Below, piece by piece: positions 36,324 through 46,681 of a stretch of DNA of 64,000 nucleotides. Made by a program: the position numbers and the translations under genes. The stretch's first letter is position 1; every line of letters begins with the position of its first letter. Below the pieces are notes generated by a model. It made no database searches and was not told the DNA's origin. It saw only the letters and a program-made list of their open reading frames with translations. The DNA comes from Bretschneidera sinensis (lineage: Eukaryota > Streptophyta > Magnoliopsida > Brassicales > Akaniaceae), in the NCBI GenBank assembly GCA_023935145.1, contig CM043702.1, positions 55,010,501-55,074,500 on the forward strand, given 5' to 3'.

Positions 36324-38214
36324 TGTAATACCTGTGTTTTTAAAGTAAGGGTGAAGAAGTAATTTGATAGATATTACATGGAATTAAAATAATATATATG
36401 TGAAAATTTTATTATTAAATAAAATAATTCTTTTGAAAAAAAAAATTAGATGCAAACACCTAGAGTCCAGGTGTAAGCTGCCAACATGAAAATAAATGCA
36501 TGTTGGACAGCATAAGATGGAAAACGGTGGTGACAGGGCAAATGATAATATAAAATGTAGTTTTTGGTTTTTGTTTTATTTTTCTTACCAAATCCTATTT
36601 TGTTTTCTTCTTTCTTCAATTCGAATTTCTTAACAAAAAGTTATAAAGAAAATTTCTCTAATATTAGAGATAGTACAGTCATCCAATTACAATAGTCAGA
36701 CATAATCATATTTGAGGTGTTGGTGATCAGCAATCGGGTGAAATTGCTGCAAGGAGCATGAAAGGCAAGGAGGTGATCCACATGTAGCTTTAAGTGCTAC
36801 GTGGTGAGTTATATTTACTTTTAGTAATCGAGATAAATATGAAATATAAAGTTATGATTTTTTTAATTAATTATTGAACTACAATGATTGTATGATATAT
36901 GAAAAGTTGATTGATTGATATTATATGAATAACTGATATGTTCAAAATTTATTATATAAGAAGTAATATTAATGAAATAATGAGTTGATGAAATATATAA
37001 TGAAATAATAAATGAAATTCTTGATAAGCTATGATTGATAATTTAATATGATATATGAAGAGATAATTTAATGAATATGATAAAAAATAATAATTTTGAG
37101 AAAGAACTAGATAGCTAAATTGAATGTTTGAATGTATGCTTACTTTTATATTACTGCTCATATGTATATTTCATATTATTGTTCATGTGCATGAAATAAA
37201 AAGAACAGGGAAGACAGCTGGCTTAAATGAAAATAAAAGAATCGGGAAGGTAGCCGGTCTAAATGAAAATAAAAGAATCGGTAAGGCAACAGGTCTAAAT
37301 GAAAATAATAGAACCAGGAAGGCAGCCGGTCAAAGCTAAAACATGTTGACATGTGGGAAGATATTCCCAAATTATAATATGAAATGATCTGATAATTTTT
37401 TTCATGCATTGCATTTGTTTTAAATATTGATTATTATTACTTGAGATGTCAAAGTATCATTCTTGATTGTGAATTTATTGATAGACAAATGAGTCTCACA
37501 GAGAGACACATATGATGAGAAAGAAATATAACAATATGATATGATAAAATCTTATTTGATTAATTGATTATATGTTGTGAACCTCATAACGAGATAAATA
37601 ATGATGTTAAATTGATAATCTCAAGATGATTAAATATATAAGAAGAAAAATTGATATGCTTGATGATTAATTTAAGATGAGATTGATAAATGATTGAAAT
37701 TATAATAGGATGTTATTATTGATTTATATGAGATAATAGATTAATGATTATATGTGAAGAAATAGATGATTTATATTGGTAAATTAGATAACATTGAATT
37801 ATAAGATGTTACTGGAAGTATATAATCGAGTACTTGTAGTAAATTTAATTAATTGAGCTTGTGAAGCTCACTTCTCATTGTTAAATAATTTCAAGCAGTG
37901 GGCATGACAAATAAAGTTTAGAGCTGATAGCAGAGAAACTACCTTAAGTAAGTCCCGTGATCAAGTCCGTAAACATTGTAAGAAAGAATAAAGAAAAGTT
38001 TGTAATAAAAACTTTTTTATGCATTTTGTTATATGTATATATTGTTTCTGAAGGGAGGATGATGCGGTATCTTCTTTGAGAAGAGTTAAGGATGGGATGA
38101 AATTTTTAATTTTAGTTGATGTATTTTTGTATTGTTGCATATATATGTCGTGCTGGGATTTTCAAACGTGACGACACCGTCTCGGGGGTGGTCAACCTGG
38201 GATGAATCGTTACA
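36324..38214 (+). repeat. 3' LTR of element C
   Basis: 1891 bases, TGTAATACC to ATCGTTACA, followed by the ATTAC target duplication. It is shorter than the 5' LTR mainly because the minisatellite has four copies instead of eight. Confidence 0.92.
37203..37336 (+). repeat. 36-bp minisatellite, 4 copies, in the 3' LTR of C
   Basis: Four copies of the unit seen at 29335-29615. Confidence 0.92.
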
Positions 38215-38219
38215 ATTAC

Positions 38220-38530
38220 TCCCGGATCTCTTCCAACCAGTATTCATAACAATAAACCGAAGTTCTTACCACTTGCAATTATAGGTGAGATATATGTTAA
38301 GAGACGTTCACTATGGGTTCAATAATAGTTGGTTCAATGGACCGGATTGCTGTTCTTACCACTTGCAATTATAGGTGAGAAATATGTTAAGAGACATTCA
38401 CTATGGGTTCAATTATAGTTGGTTCAATGGACTGAATTGCCATTAGAGGATGCTTCTTGGGAGGACTCAGAAGAATCTAAGAAGCTTTACCCCACTCTAC
38501 ACCTTGAGAACAAGGTGTCTTTCTTGGGAA
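38220..38530 (+). pseudogene. Reina-like pol, chromodomain end
   Basis: Resumes the coding line cut at 28411. It gives LVQWTELPLEDASWEDSEES followed by KKLYPTLHLENKVSFLG, the typical chromodomain-like end of plant chromovirus integrase, which in active elements steers insertion to marked chromatin. It contains an in-frame 90-base tandem duplication (38262-38351 and 38352-38441). Confidence 0.82.
38262..38441 (+). repeat. 90-bp in-frame tandem duplication within the chromodomain region
   Basis: Both units start gttcttaccacttgcaatta and end with the LVQWT-coding block, differing at about eight positions. Thirty codons are duplicated without shifting the frame. Confidence 0.9.
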
Positions 38531-38627
38531 GGTAATGATACATCTATGCTGAGCAAACAAGAATTCTCAAGGTGTCTTTCTCAGGCGAAGGCAATGATAA
38601 ATATATGCTGAGCAAACAAGAATTCAA
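38512..38627 (+). repeat. 57-bp tandem duplication after the pol end
   Basis: Two copies starting aaggtgtctttct and ending aacaagaattc. Confidence 0.85.
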
Positions 38628-38939
38628 GCAATTGAGGAAACTGAAGCTGGAGCAATTAAGGAAAGTAAAGACTCAGCAGCAGGAGCAACTGGGGAAACTG
38701 AAGACACTAGCAACCAAGGAGCAAGACCAAAACATATCAGAGGTGCCATGCTCGCTGAAATGCAAACAAGGTGGATCATGCTCTAGCCCATCCATCTTGC
38801 ATATTTGATGAAGCTCATTTTTGGATGCAAGAAGTTCTCAAAACTATTAGGCAGCTGGTGTGGGATGACAGTGTTACTCTCTAACTCCGTTTAATTGTAA
38901 TCTTTAGTAAATAAAGTTTCATATTTTGATTAAAAAAAA
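38531..38939 (+). other. 3' region of the Reina-like element (possible LTR remnant or processed end)
   Basis: No gene; the Q/K-rich frame at 38572-38808 follows the pol stop and includes the tandem repeat. Near the end AATAAA (about 38911) is followed about 15-20 bases later by a run of eight A. Either a short LTR starting TGATAC near 38537, or the polyadenylated end of a retroposed transcript. Confidence 0.45.
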
Positions 38940-40543
38940 GAAAGAAGTTTTTTTTGGTGACGTTGCCCAAATCAAGTTTTTTGGGGATTCATTAAAGCTT
39001 ATCAAATAGGATCAACTAGCTGTTTTCATAATCATGGTTCCTTGTTAATTGTAACTAATTAAATTTAATGCATATAAGCAACAATTCTAAATCTCTCTGC
39101 GCATGTTACCAAATATTGAATTAGAATATATATGATTGCCGACCAAAAGGGAATAGAAGCAAAATGAAATGATAAAATACTATTAGCTGCATGGCTGCTA
39201 ATAATACAAGAAAATTGAAGACACGCTAAATCAAAATCCTCTCTTCTCCATGCACATGGTTTGATTAGGATAAGATGTTCTTCTACCAATCCCACGAGCA
39301 ACCAATTAAAAAATAAGTTAAATACTTAGATGAACAGTCAAATTCAAATTATAGAAGGTTGTTTTTGTCATTTAAACCAATCTCCTTCTCAGAAGATCCA
39401 TAGCGACCCATTAAAATTATCAAAGCCATGTGCTCTTGCTTGCTACAAATCTGAGGGTATTGTGGTTACTTCAACAATTATTTATTATTTATTTTCTTTT
39501 AAGAAACAAGGATCGAAGGCTTCACCTTTCTAGTGAACTTATAAAACGTAAAGATCAAAGAAGAAATGAACCTATCAACTGACATATCTAGCCCTTAAAC
39601 CGACAAGGCAACAATGTGTCTGATAAATCCATGTGGCTTTGAATAGCTTGTCTTGAACCTCCACCGGAAGAACACCAAATATTGAAATATTCCCCTAATT
39701 TTATTAAACATTGCATACAATTTTACGCTTCAATTTAAAAAATTTACACATTAATGATTTTACGTTTTTAACAGGCCAAAGCAATGCAAGTCCCTAAATT
39801 ATGGAACTGATGCCACAAAAGACAACGTTTATGATTAATTAATTGAATATGCATCAAACAAACCAGTAAAATTTGCAATCACATTGTCTGCAACTTTTAG
39901 TTTTCTGATAGGCTTTTTTTATTAAAAAAATTGGAGATCATTAACTATAAAATTGAATTTTCGTCAAATCATGAAAAAAAATAAGAAATAAATTTAATCA
40001 AAAATATTTTTTAAAATAATTTATCATTTAATTATTTTTTTAATATGATACCAAATCTTGACGGGATAAACTCTTTATTTAACATAATATCGAAACTGAT
40101 GTCAACTATCCATTTGAAATGGTATCAAAATAGAGGTTTTATGTTTGGTATTTGAGATTTTGTTTTTCTTTCACTCCTCGTTAATTCTTCACCCGACTAG
40201 TATTTTAACAATGCTTAATCTTTGTGCAAAGTTCATTAACTTTTTTTATCAACTTGAGCATAAGAGAAGTCTTAGAGTATAAAAAAATAAATAAGTTATT
40301 TTTCATCGATCATTCAGCTTTCTTTAAACACTGTATAATTTCGTAGTGAATTATTCTACAAGCCCAAAAAAATATAGAAATATATATAATAAAAAATAAA
40401 TAACCAAGTATACTTCCAGTGGCATTCATGTGGTTTTCTTCAAACAGTGGCTTTTTTGGGACCAAAACACATAAAACCCAGTGCTCCCTCCGTTTGATTT
40501 CCACCCGAGACACCTCTCTCTCTCTAGCACGCACTGTGAAGTC
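38940..40543. other. Intergenic region upstream of the DUF642 gene
   Basis: About 1.6 kb, AT-rich, with no transposon I recognise and no convincing coding frame. Small frames at 39065-39301 and 39330-39533 show no family features. A TATA-like tatatataat lies at about 40380-40389 and a CT-rich stretch (cacctctctctctctagcac, 40511-40530) just upstream of the start codon, as in many plant 5' leaders. Confidence 0.6.
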
Positions 40544-40616
40544 ATGATGCACAGAACCACGGTGCTATTAGCGGTACTTTGCGCCATTTGTCATGTAGCT
40601 TCATCGGTCACCGATG
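40544..40616 (+). CDS. DUF642 gene exon 1 (signal peptide)
   Basis: Start ATG at 40544 (a second ATG follows at once). Twenty-four codons plus one base: a basic start, a hydrophobic core (VLLAVLCAICHVA), then SSVTD before the GT donor at 40617. The exon ends in phase 1 and the split Gly codon is completed at 42144-42145, as in other family members where DGLLPNG spans this junction. Confidence 0.85.
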
Positions 40617-41232
40617 GTATGTAACTCTCAAAATTATCTCTCACATATGAATTTGGTGGTTCGGTAGTTCGTTCATTGCAAGTTTTGCTCTTTCATTGCA
40701 TTTCTGTCCATTTAGATATTTGCATCACAAATTTAAAACATTCTCAATGAATATCCTTTCACAAATTTAATGCCTCTTTAGAGATTACGTCCTTTTTTTC
40801 TAAATAATTTTAAAAAATGGTGAAAATCTGAACCTGTCACTATGTATGTATTTTTTTCTATTATTAAATCATTAAGAAAATTTAATTTTTTTTTCATATA
40901 TATATAAATAGAGTTTAAAATTTTCTAAAAAATATTTTTTTATGTTTTTAAAATAATATATATAAAATAATCAAAATCAAACTTAAAAAATGATAAATAA
41001 CTAAATTTATAAGACAGATGGAATAATAAATTTAGCTTACCGATAAACTAGTTACTAAAAAAACATTTATGGTCAATTTCATTATTCATATTTTTTCTAG
41101 AATTTAATTAGTCCAATTCCATTAATGGACACTCGTGAAATGCAAAGAAATTGTTTTCCCACACATTGTTTTAATTTTGTATTTATAAACATTTTTTTAT
41201 AAAAAATAGCCTACATCATTGCCACCGATTGG

Positions 41233-41416
41233 TAATGATTTTTTGACACTTAAGTTTAACACATATTCGGATACCTTATTTATTATAGTAATTTTCATAT
41301 TTTTTACTATGAATTTAAAGTTAGTAATGATTTTTTAACACTTGAGTTTGACACATATTCGGACACTTTATTTTTTATAGTAATTTTCACCATTTGTTAC
41401 AATGATTTTAAAGGAT
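41233..41416 (+). repeat. 92-bp tandem duplication in intron 1
   Basis: Two diverged copies starting taatgattttttgacac / taatgattttttaacac, both with acacatattcgga. They lie inside the 1527-base first intron. Confidence 0.8.
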
Positions 41417-42143
41417 AAAATGACCAATTACTTTTGTATGTATCGCAACAATATTATTATGGTGTTAACATGTCACCACCCTTACCCTATATATAACAAG
41501 TGAAGACTGCTTTTTTTGCTGACTGCTTTATTTCTGCTGTGGCCATATAAAAAGGATGAAATTTTTTTTCTAAGAGAAAAAAAACCATGGGTTTTTTTTT
41601 CCCTTTTTATGAAGGTATTCAGGCATTTGGTCTAATAATCCCTTAATACAATCCGCTTCATTGACATATATAAATTAAAATTCCAAAACTTTTATGAGTG
41701 TGGTTCGAAAGTATTGTTGCACTCAATAAAAAATTGAACTCAAAACTTACACCGGCAAAACGTTTGATCTGATTTGTTTTATCTATGATCTAACTTCTTT
41801 TAAATAATTATTTGGGGATAGGAAACAACTAATGATGTGGGTTTTGTCATTTAACGAAACTTTGAGAGGAGAGAGAGAGACACCAACTAGATCATTTATC
41901 TTCTCACATGGTGTTGTAAACATAACATGTGATGACACCATGGCATAGTCACTTTTTAATTTTTTTAAAATTTCATGCATATGAGCTAACCGACCATATA
42001 TACTTTCATATTATTGCCAAATTCTATCATATATTTAACACAAAAAATAATTAGTTTATTTACAGAAATAAAGTGAAATTAACTGATCCCAATTCTAAAA
42101 TCTGTTAATAATAAAATTTACTCTCCATTTGTGTAAATTTCAG

Positions 42144-42657
42144 GTTTATTACCTAATGGAAATTTCAAAGTACAGCCCAAAGCCATCAGAAATTAAAGGC
42201 ACACTAGTAACAAGCAAGAACGCCATACCATCCTGGGAAATTTCAGGCTACGTTGAGTACATTAAGTCAGGTCATAAACAAGGTGACATCTTGCTAGTAG
42301 TACCTGAAGGAGCTTTCGCCGTTAGATTAGGCAATGAAGCATCGATTAAGCAAAAGGTTAAGGTGATTAAGGGCATGTTTTACTCGATCACTTTTAGCGT
42401 GGCTCGCACGTGTGCACAAGAGGAGAAATTAAACGTATCGGTATCGCCTAATTTGGAGAAAAATGACTGGGGAATCCTACCAATGCAGACAATGTATAGT
42501 AGCAACGGATGGGATTCTTATGCGTGGGGTTTTCAAGCTGATGGGTTTGAAATTGAAATTTCGATTCATAACCCAGGCGTGGAGGAGGACCCAGCATGTG
42601 GCCCACTTCTCGACTCTGTTGCATTGAAGGCCTTGTACTCTCCTAAGCGCACCGGAT
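42144..42657 (+). CDS. DUF642 gene exon 2 (first DUF642 half, frameshifted near its start)
   Basis: After LLPNGNF (frame of exon 1) the downstream frame (YSPKPSEIKGTLVTSKNAIP...) is reached only by dropping one base at 42167-42169. From there the frame is open to the exon end at PKRTG and contains the invariant-looking RTCAQEE and DPACGPLLD cysteines. The donor GTAATA at 42658 joins T to CC, giving a serine codon and keeping the frame. Confidence 0.85.
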
Positions 42658-42737
42658 GTAATATCTCTATCGGATCAAATATCCAAATTTTCATTTATAG
42701 ATTTTCACTGACCGATTTGCTTAATTACTGTTTGCAG

Positions 42738-43315
42738 CCAATATGCTAAAGAATGGGAATTTTGAAGAAGGCCCATATGTATTTCCTAAAACATCATGGG
42801 GTGTTCTAATTCCACCGCACATTGAAGATGATCATAGCCCTTTACCTGGCTGGATAATTGAATCTCTTAAAGCCGTAAAATACATTGATAGTGACCATTT
42901 TGCTGTCTCGGAGGGAAAACGAGCTATAGAACTGGTGGCTGGAAAAGAAAGCGCTATTGCACAAGTGGTTAAGACCACAGTTGGAAAACTCTATGCCCTC
43001 ACATTCTCCGTTGGTGATGCCAACAATGCATGCGAGGGATCCATGGTGCTAAAGGCATTTGCAGGAAACGACACCGTTAAGGTGCCTTATGATTCTAAGG
43101 GCAAAGGAGGGTTTAAGCCTGCCAAGCTTCTGTTCAAGGCTGTGTCAACTCGCACACGGGTTATGTTCCTAAGCACATTTTACACCATGAAGAGCGACAA
43201 TTCAGGATCTTTATGTGGTCCTGTGATAGATAATATCAAGTTCCTTGGCGTCCGTAAACTGCATGTGTGGTCACAAGATTATTTGCATGAAAAAGGAAAA
43301 CCCAATCATTCTTAA
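42738..43315 (+). CDS. DUF642 gene exon 3 (second DUF642 half)
   Basis: Starts directly after TTTGCAG and reads NMLKNGNFEEGPYVFP to the stop TAA at 43313-43315. It holds the second half-domain with the conserved LPGWIIESLKAVKYIDSDHF stretch, ELVAGKESAIAQVV and the SLCGPVIDNI signature. The last 20 residues (LHVWSQDYLHEKGKPNHS end) look gene-specific. Confidence 0.9.
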
Positions 43316-43406
43316 TTTGATCTCTTTTTGTACGATCACCGATCTAATGCAGAATATTCATCTCTAGGAATAATGTTATAAGCTTTTTCGAGGTTTACGA
43401 TGAATA

Positions 43407-43408
<2 letters not shown>

Positions 43409-43458
<50 letters not shown>

Positions 43459-43459
43459 A
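43409..43459. repeat. (AT)n(GT)n microsatellite
   Basis: About 20 AT units followed by five GT units, just after the DUF642 gene. Confidence 0.97.
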
Positions 43460-43639
43460 CATTTTTCCTATCTCTAAACCTACATGACTTCTATAGTTAA
43501 CTTACCAAGCATATCCGAATTGGCGACGTTAAGATACACTAGTCTCCTGCTTTTACCTTTGCTTAATCACATATTTTAATAGTTTCATTAATTGATACCC
43601 TTCTAGTTTGCATGATTTTGTATACTTTCATTATTTTTA

Positions 43640-44182
43640 TTATAGACTCCAAATTAATTATGATGATAACAAAACATTCAAGACACTCTAAAAGGTTTGT
43701 TATAATTTGTCTACAAAAACAAAGATTAAAGGCATATGCAATGGAAGTATCAAGCGAATGGTAAAGCCTAAAGCAAGGATAAAAGTTACAATGTTTTTCA
43801 AATTTTTAAATAAATTCTTGGAAATCTATAATCAACTTGTATGTGTTTAGGATAGCTAACTATGTTTAGCATAATGCCTTCAATTATATGATAAAGCTTC
43901 CACATATTTGATTACCTGATCACCAGTATTGACTATCTCAAGCAGTAGTTAGACTATATTTAGATAGGCATACAATACTCTACCATCTTTGAACGTAAGT
44001 TGACTATTTCAAGTACTGACCAAAGACTGATTTTCAGAATCAGTCATAGTCAACTATCTTGTCCATAAGCAAGCCAAGCGTGAGGAGATCAAACATAGTC
44101 AATTATTCACCTTGCTTAGTTGACCATCACGGCTTTAGTTTCAAGCGGTGAAACTAAGATAATCTGTTGTCCTTGAGTCTTA
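43640..44182 (+). repeat. Copia-like LTR fragment 1
   Basis: Begins near gactccaaattaattatgat + gataacaaaa, the TGATGATAACAAA block typical of the start of large copia LTRs, and carries GTTGACTAT/TAGTCAACTA motifs. It is cut at about 44183 by the start of a second similar fragment. No TG terminus or duplication could be fixed. Confidence 0.55.
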
Positions 44183-44779
44183 ATTAGCTTAATTTTGATG
44201 ATAACAAAGCATACTTATCTGTTTAACATGCGTAAGAAATATAGATAAAATTGAAAAATATTTTGAAATTCAAAATGACCAAAAAGAAAGGAAAGTGTGA
44301 AAAACGGAAGTCTGTGTTGGCTTTATGTGGCAGTAGCTTCACGAAAGTCTCGGCCCGACCCTAGATTGTAAAGGTAACATAGAAGCTTTAGATGAACATC
44401 GAGTCGATCCTTCATAGATAACAAATGAACCCTTGAAGTTAGTAACATTAAGGGTTGAACCTCGGATCGACCCTTTAGAGGCCACAAGTCGACCCCTCAG
44501 TGTAACGAGCAAAAAATCATTATGTCTCAGAATTTGATTTTATGCATTGGAAAACACTGAATGGTTATATCGAATATCCAACAGCTAGAAGTCTTTAAAG
44601 GATTATGTATACATACTTTGTGAAGCATTTAAACATAAGAGAATGCACTAAAACAAAGAATTATCATCTAAATCGTAACACTAATCTTTTCAAAGAGTTG
44701 AAAATAAGTTTTGAGCTTAAAAATTTGTATATATTTCCTTTGAGATGAATTCTTTGTAAATATATCATTATCATATTAT
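44183..44779 (+). repeat. Copia-like LTR fragment 2, cut by the Tat-type element
   Basis: Starts near TGTCCTTGAGTC and has the TTTTGATGATAACAAAGCAT block, a cluster of TCGACCC-type motifs (44340-44510) and AT-rich 3' sequence. It stops at 44779 where the Tat-type LTR begins. Confidence 0.6.
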
Positions 44780-45637
44780 TGATGCCGTTTGCTGTCGGTG
44801 CTGATGTGGCTTGGGAGCTAGTGCAGGCTGGGCTTTGCATGCTGACGTGGCCTAGGTGAGGACTCGGCCTGGGAGACGACTCGGCCTGGGTCCTGCACAA
44901 GTGACAGGAACAAACTGAATGCCCTCGGAAGGAGGGGAGGAGGAGACCTCCGAAGGCGCTCCGATACTTAAGTTAGCAAATATTTAGGGGAGGAGTCGTA
45001 GGTTCAAGAGAGGAACCGAGGACTCTTTAGAAAATCAAGTGAAATGTGTATGTCAATCTCAATCTGAATAATAATAATCCCCGGTGAAGTCCATACCTTG
45101 GCCCATTTATAGTCGTCTGCCAGAGGGGGGAGCATGATTACAAGCTCAAGAGAGGGGGCGCCGTAGGGCGGCCGTAGTGTGGCTGCAGGGATAAGGGTTG
45201 CAAGGTAGCCGGCGCTGTAGGGTAGCTGACGGCTGTAGGATGGCTGGTGACTGTAGGATGGCTGCAGGGCTAGGGGTTGCAGAGTGGCTAGCTTCTATAA
45301 GGTGGCTGGTGGCGATAAGGGAGATCTAGGTGTGGGCCTACTGGGTCATTCCTCGAGGGTTTACGGATTTTTTACTAGGCCAGAGAACATACTAACTGCA
45401 TTTTCGGTCCGGAGAAGTTTATCAGGCCAACTGGGTTGGATTACCCTGCCGGGGCCCAAACTTATTTGGGCCGTAAGTTTTAGCCGGGTCGGGAGCTCAT
45501 TTGGGTTGGAATATGCCTGCTAGTCCTGGAGCTCATTTGGGTCGGAATATGTCTGCTGGGCTTGGTGTCTGTTTGGGCTAGAACATGTCTGCTGGGCTTG
45601 GTGTCTGTTTGGGCCAGTGTTTTTAGGCTGTATCACA
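44780..45637 (-). repeat. Tat-type 3' LTR
   Basis: On the minus strand it reads TGTGATACAGCC ... ACGGCATCA, 858 bases, GC-rich unlike its surroundings. It contains a TATA box (CTATAAATGG on minus, about 45104-45113) and, downstream, the CTAACTTAAGTATCGGAG block that I know from Tat-lineage LTRs. A GGAAGTGGGGGGCC tract abuts its 5' side (45638-45651), as expected for a 3' LTR. The flank is ATTAT (44775-44779); the partner duplication would lie beyond the window. Confidence 0.68.
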
Positions 45638-45651
45638 GGCCCCCCACTTCC
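45638..45651 (-). promoter_or_regulatory. Polypurine tract of the Tat-type element
   Basis: On minus GGAAGTGGGGGGCC, 14 bases, 11 of them purine before the closing CC, directly before the LTR start TGTGATAC. Confidence 0.65.
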
Positions 45652-46681
45652 TGGAGTTCATTTATGTGCTCCGGGAAGTATTTTGTGGGTCGGGCCGTTC
45701 ATGGATGTTGAGTGAGCTCCTCTGTGGATCGTCGTTTTATGGGAGGCAGAAGGTTACCTAAGAGAACGAAGAGCCTTCTCTGGGTCGTAAGGCCAATCGG
45801 AGGTTTAAGTGGTGTTCCTTGGGAATCGGAACGTCATTCTCGGAAGGTAGGAAGCCGCCTGGAGAAGCGAAGAGTCTTCTTGAAAACTGTGGAGTCGTTT
45901 TTTTTCCATTTCCGGCGTTTATTGCTTCGCTAAGCATGTTTTCTCATCTTATAAATAGGGTCCTCCGGCACCTTTTGTTTTAAGCAGAAGCAAGTGTGGT
46001 TTCTGAAATAAGGAGAGAAAAGCATTTTTTGAGGATAGCCATCACGGCACTTTTACCTTGAAATTGAGGTTCGGGTTTCTTCCTGACTCCGAGTAGGGGC
46101 ACGGGCTTCTTCCAAACTCCGAGTAGGAGTCAAATGAGGAGTTGAGTCGTGTCTCTGGATGGTGGGGCATTCGCGTCCTGGCTTGCTAGGAACAGAAGAA
46201 GAAGAGAGGCGTGGCTGCATACTCCTAGGAAGTTGAGAGCAAGGCTGCAGTCTCTCTTCCGGCGGTTCTTCTTGTGGCAGCAAGATAAGGGGAATTGCTG
46301 CCACCCTTTTCTTGCAAGCTGGCGAGGGTTTTCCTGAACCTGGGGCTGATCATAATCCGCGCTTTCAGTCTCAGATTCGGCCCAAGAAGTTTTAAGGTTC
46401 GTGCCGGGAGCTCTTTAGTCTGAAGTGGATGAAGAAGTTCGTGACCGGCACTGCCTGAAACATTTTGGTTTCCATTATCTTCTTTGTACTTCGAGGCCGT
46501 TAAGGTCCTCTTTTATTTGTACTTCGAGATCGTTAGCTGTAAATGGTTGTAATCCATTAATATCAATAAATTACCCTTTCTTAATATTCTTGTCTTCATA
46601 TGAACTTCCTTTCTCTTGATACTTGTTCTAATTTGATGGCAAACTTAACGGACCGAGGGGGGGTCCAAAGCCCCCGTACTT
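45652..46681 (+). other. 3' region of the Tat-type element with an antisense (plus-strand) transcription unit
   Basis: Internal to the Tat-type element. On the plus strand there is a strong TATA box (TTATAAATAGGG, about 45948-45959) and an AATAAA in a fitting downstream place (about 46564), separated by about 600 bases. Small frames exist on both strands (46149-46337 plus, 46053-46304 minus), but none resembles a known protein. It could be the remains of an antisense extra gene, known in Tat-lineage elements, or an LTR of another element in plus orientation. Confidence 0.5.
45948..45959 (+). promoter_or_regulatory. TATA box of the plus-strand unit
   Basis: TTATAAATAGGG, close to the plant consensus, in a GC-richer context; transcription would start about 30 bases on, near 45985. 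Confidence 0.6.

Larger units (their letters stand above)
28417..38214 (+). mobile_element. Tekay/Del-type LTR retrotransposon C, both LTRs present
   Basis: A 9.8-kb plus-strand element: 5' LTR 28417-30491, primer site 30496-30507, gag, pol with RT, RNase H and integrase, degenerate chromodomain region, purine tract, 3' LTR 36324-38214. Identical 5-base target duplications ATTAC stand at 28412-28416 and 38215-38219. The host on both sides is the Reina-like pol, which joins across the duplication. A copia-like solo LTR (33459-34669) lies inside. All genes are broken by stops and shifts, so the element is dead. Confidence 0.93.
40544..43315 (+). pseudogene. DUF642 cell-wall protein gene, three exons, one-base frameshift in exon 2
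   Basis: Exons 40544-40616, 42144-42657 and 42738-43315; introns of 1527 and 80 bases, both GT...AG (gtatgt/ttgtgtaaatttcag; gtaata/tgtttgcag). The product would be about 387 residues, normal for DUF642. Exon 1 encodes a signal peptide (MMHRTTVLLAVLCAICHVAS). The two tandem DUF642 halves follow: LLPNGNF, AIPSWEISGYVEYIKSGHKQ, FAVRLGNEASIKQK, DPACGPLLD, then MLKNGNFEEGPY, HSPLPGWIIESLKAVKYIDS, VGDANNACEGS and LCGPVIDNIKFLG. Family members are secreted to the plant cell wall and are linked to pectin methylesterase regulation and cellulose binding. As spliced, the frame from exon 1 runs into a stop at 42194-42196; one extra base in the A run at 42167-42169 explains it. Either a recent pseudogene or a sequencing error; everything else is intact. 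Confidence 0.9.

Noticed and set aside
39065..39533. Two short frames upstream of the DUF642 gene.
   Set aside because: No start context, domain or intron evidence; probably chance.
40310..40552. Minus-strand 80-codon frame overlapping the DUF642 start.
   Set aside because: It lies over the promoter and leader of the plus-strand gene with no features of its own.
42129..42143. TTG-initiated start for the exon 2 frame.
   Set aside because: These bases are the splice acceptor tract; the real protein begins in exon 1 with a signal peptide.
46053..46337. Overlapping 83- and 62-codon frames on opposite strands in the Tat-type 3' region.
   Set aside because: No recognisable domain, and the two exclude each other as evidence; reported only as an antisense unit.
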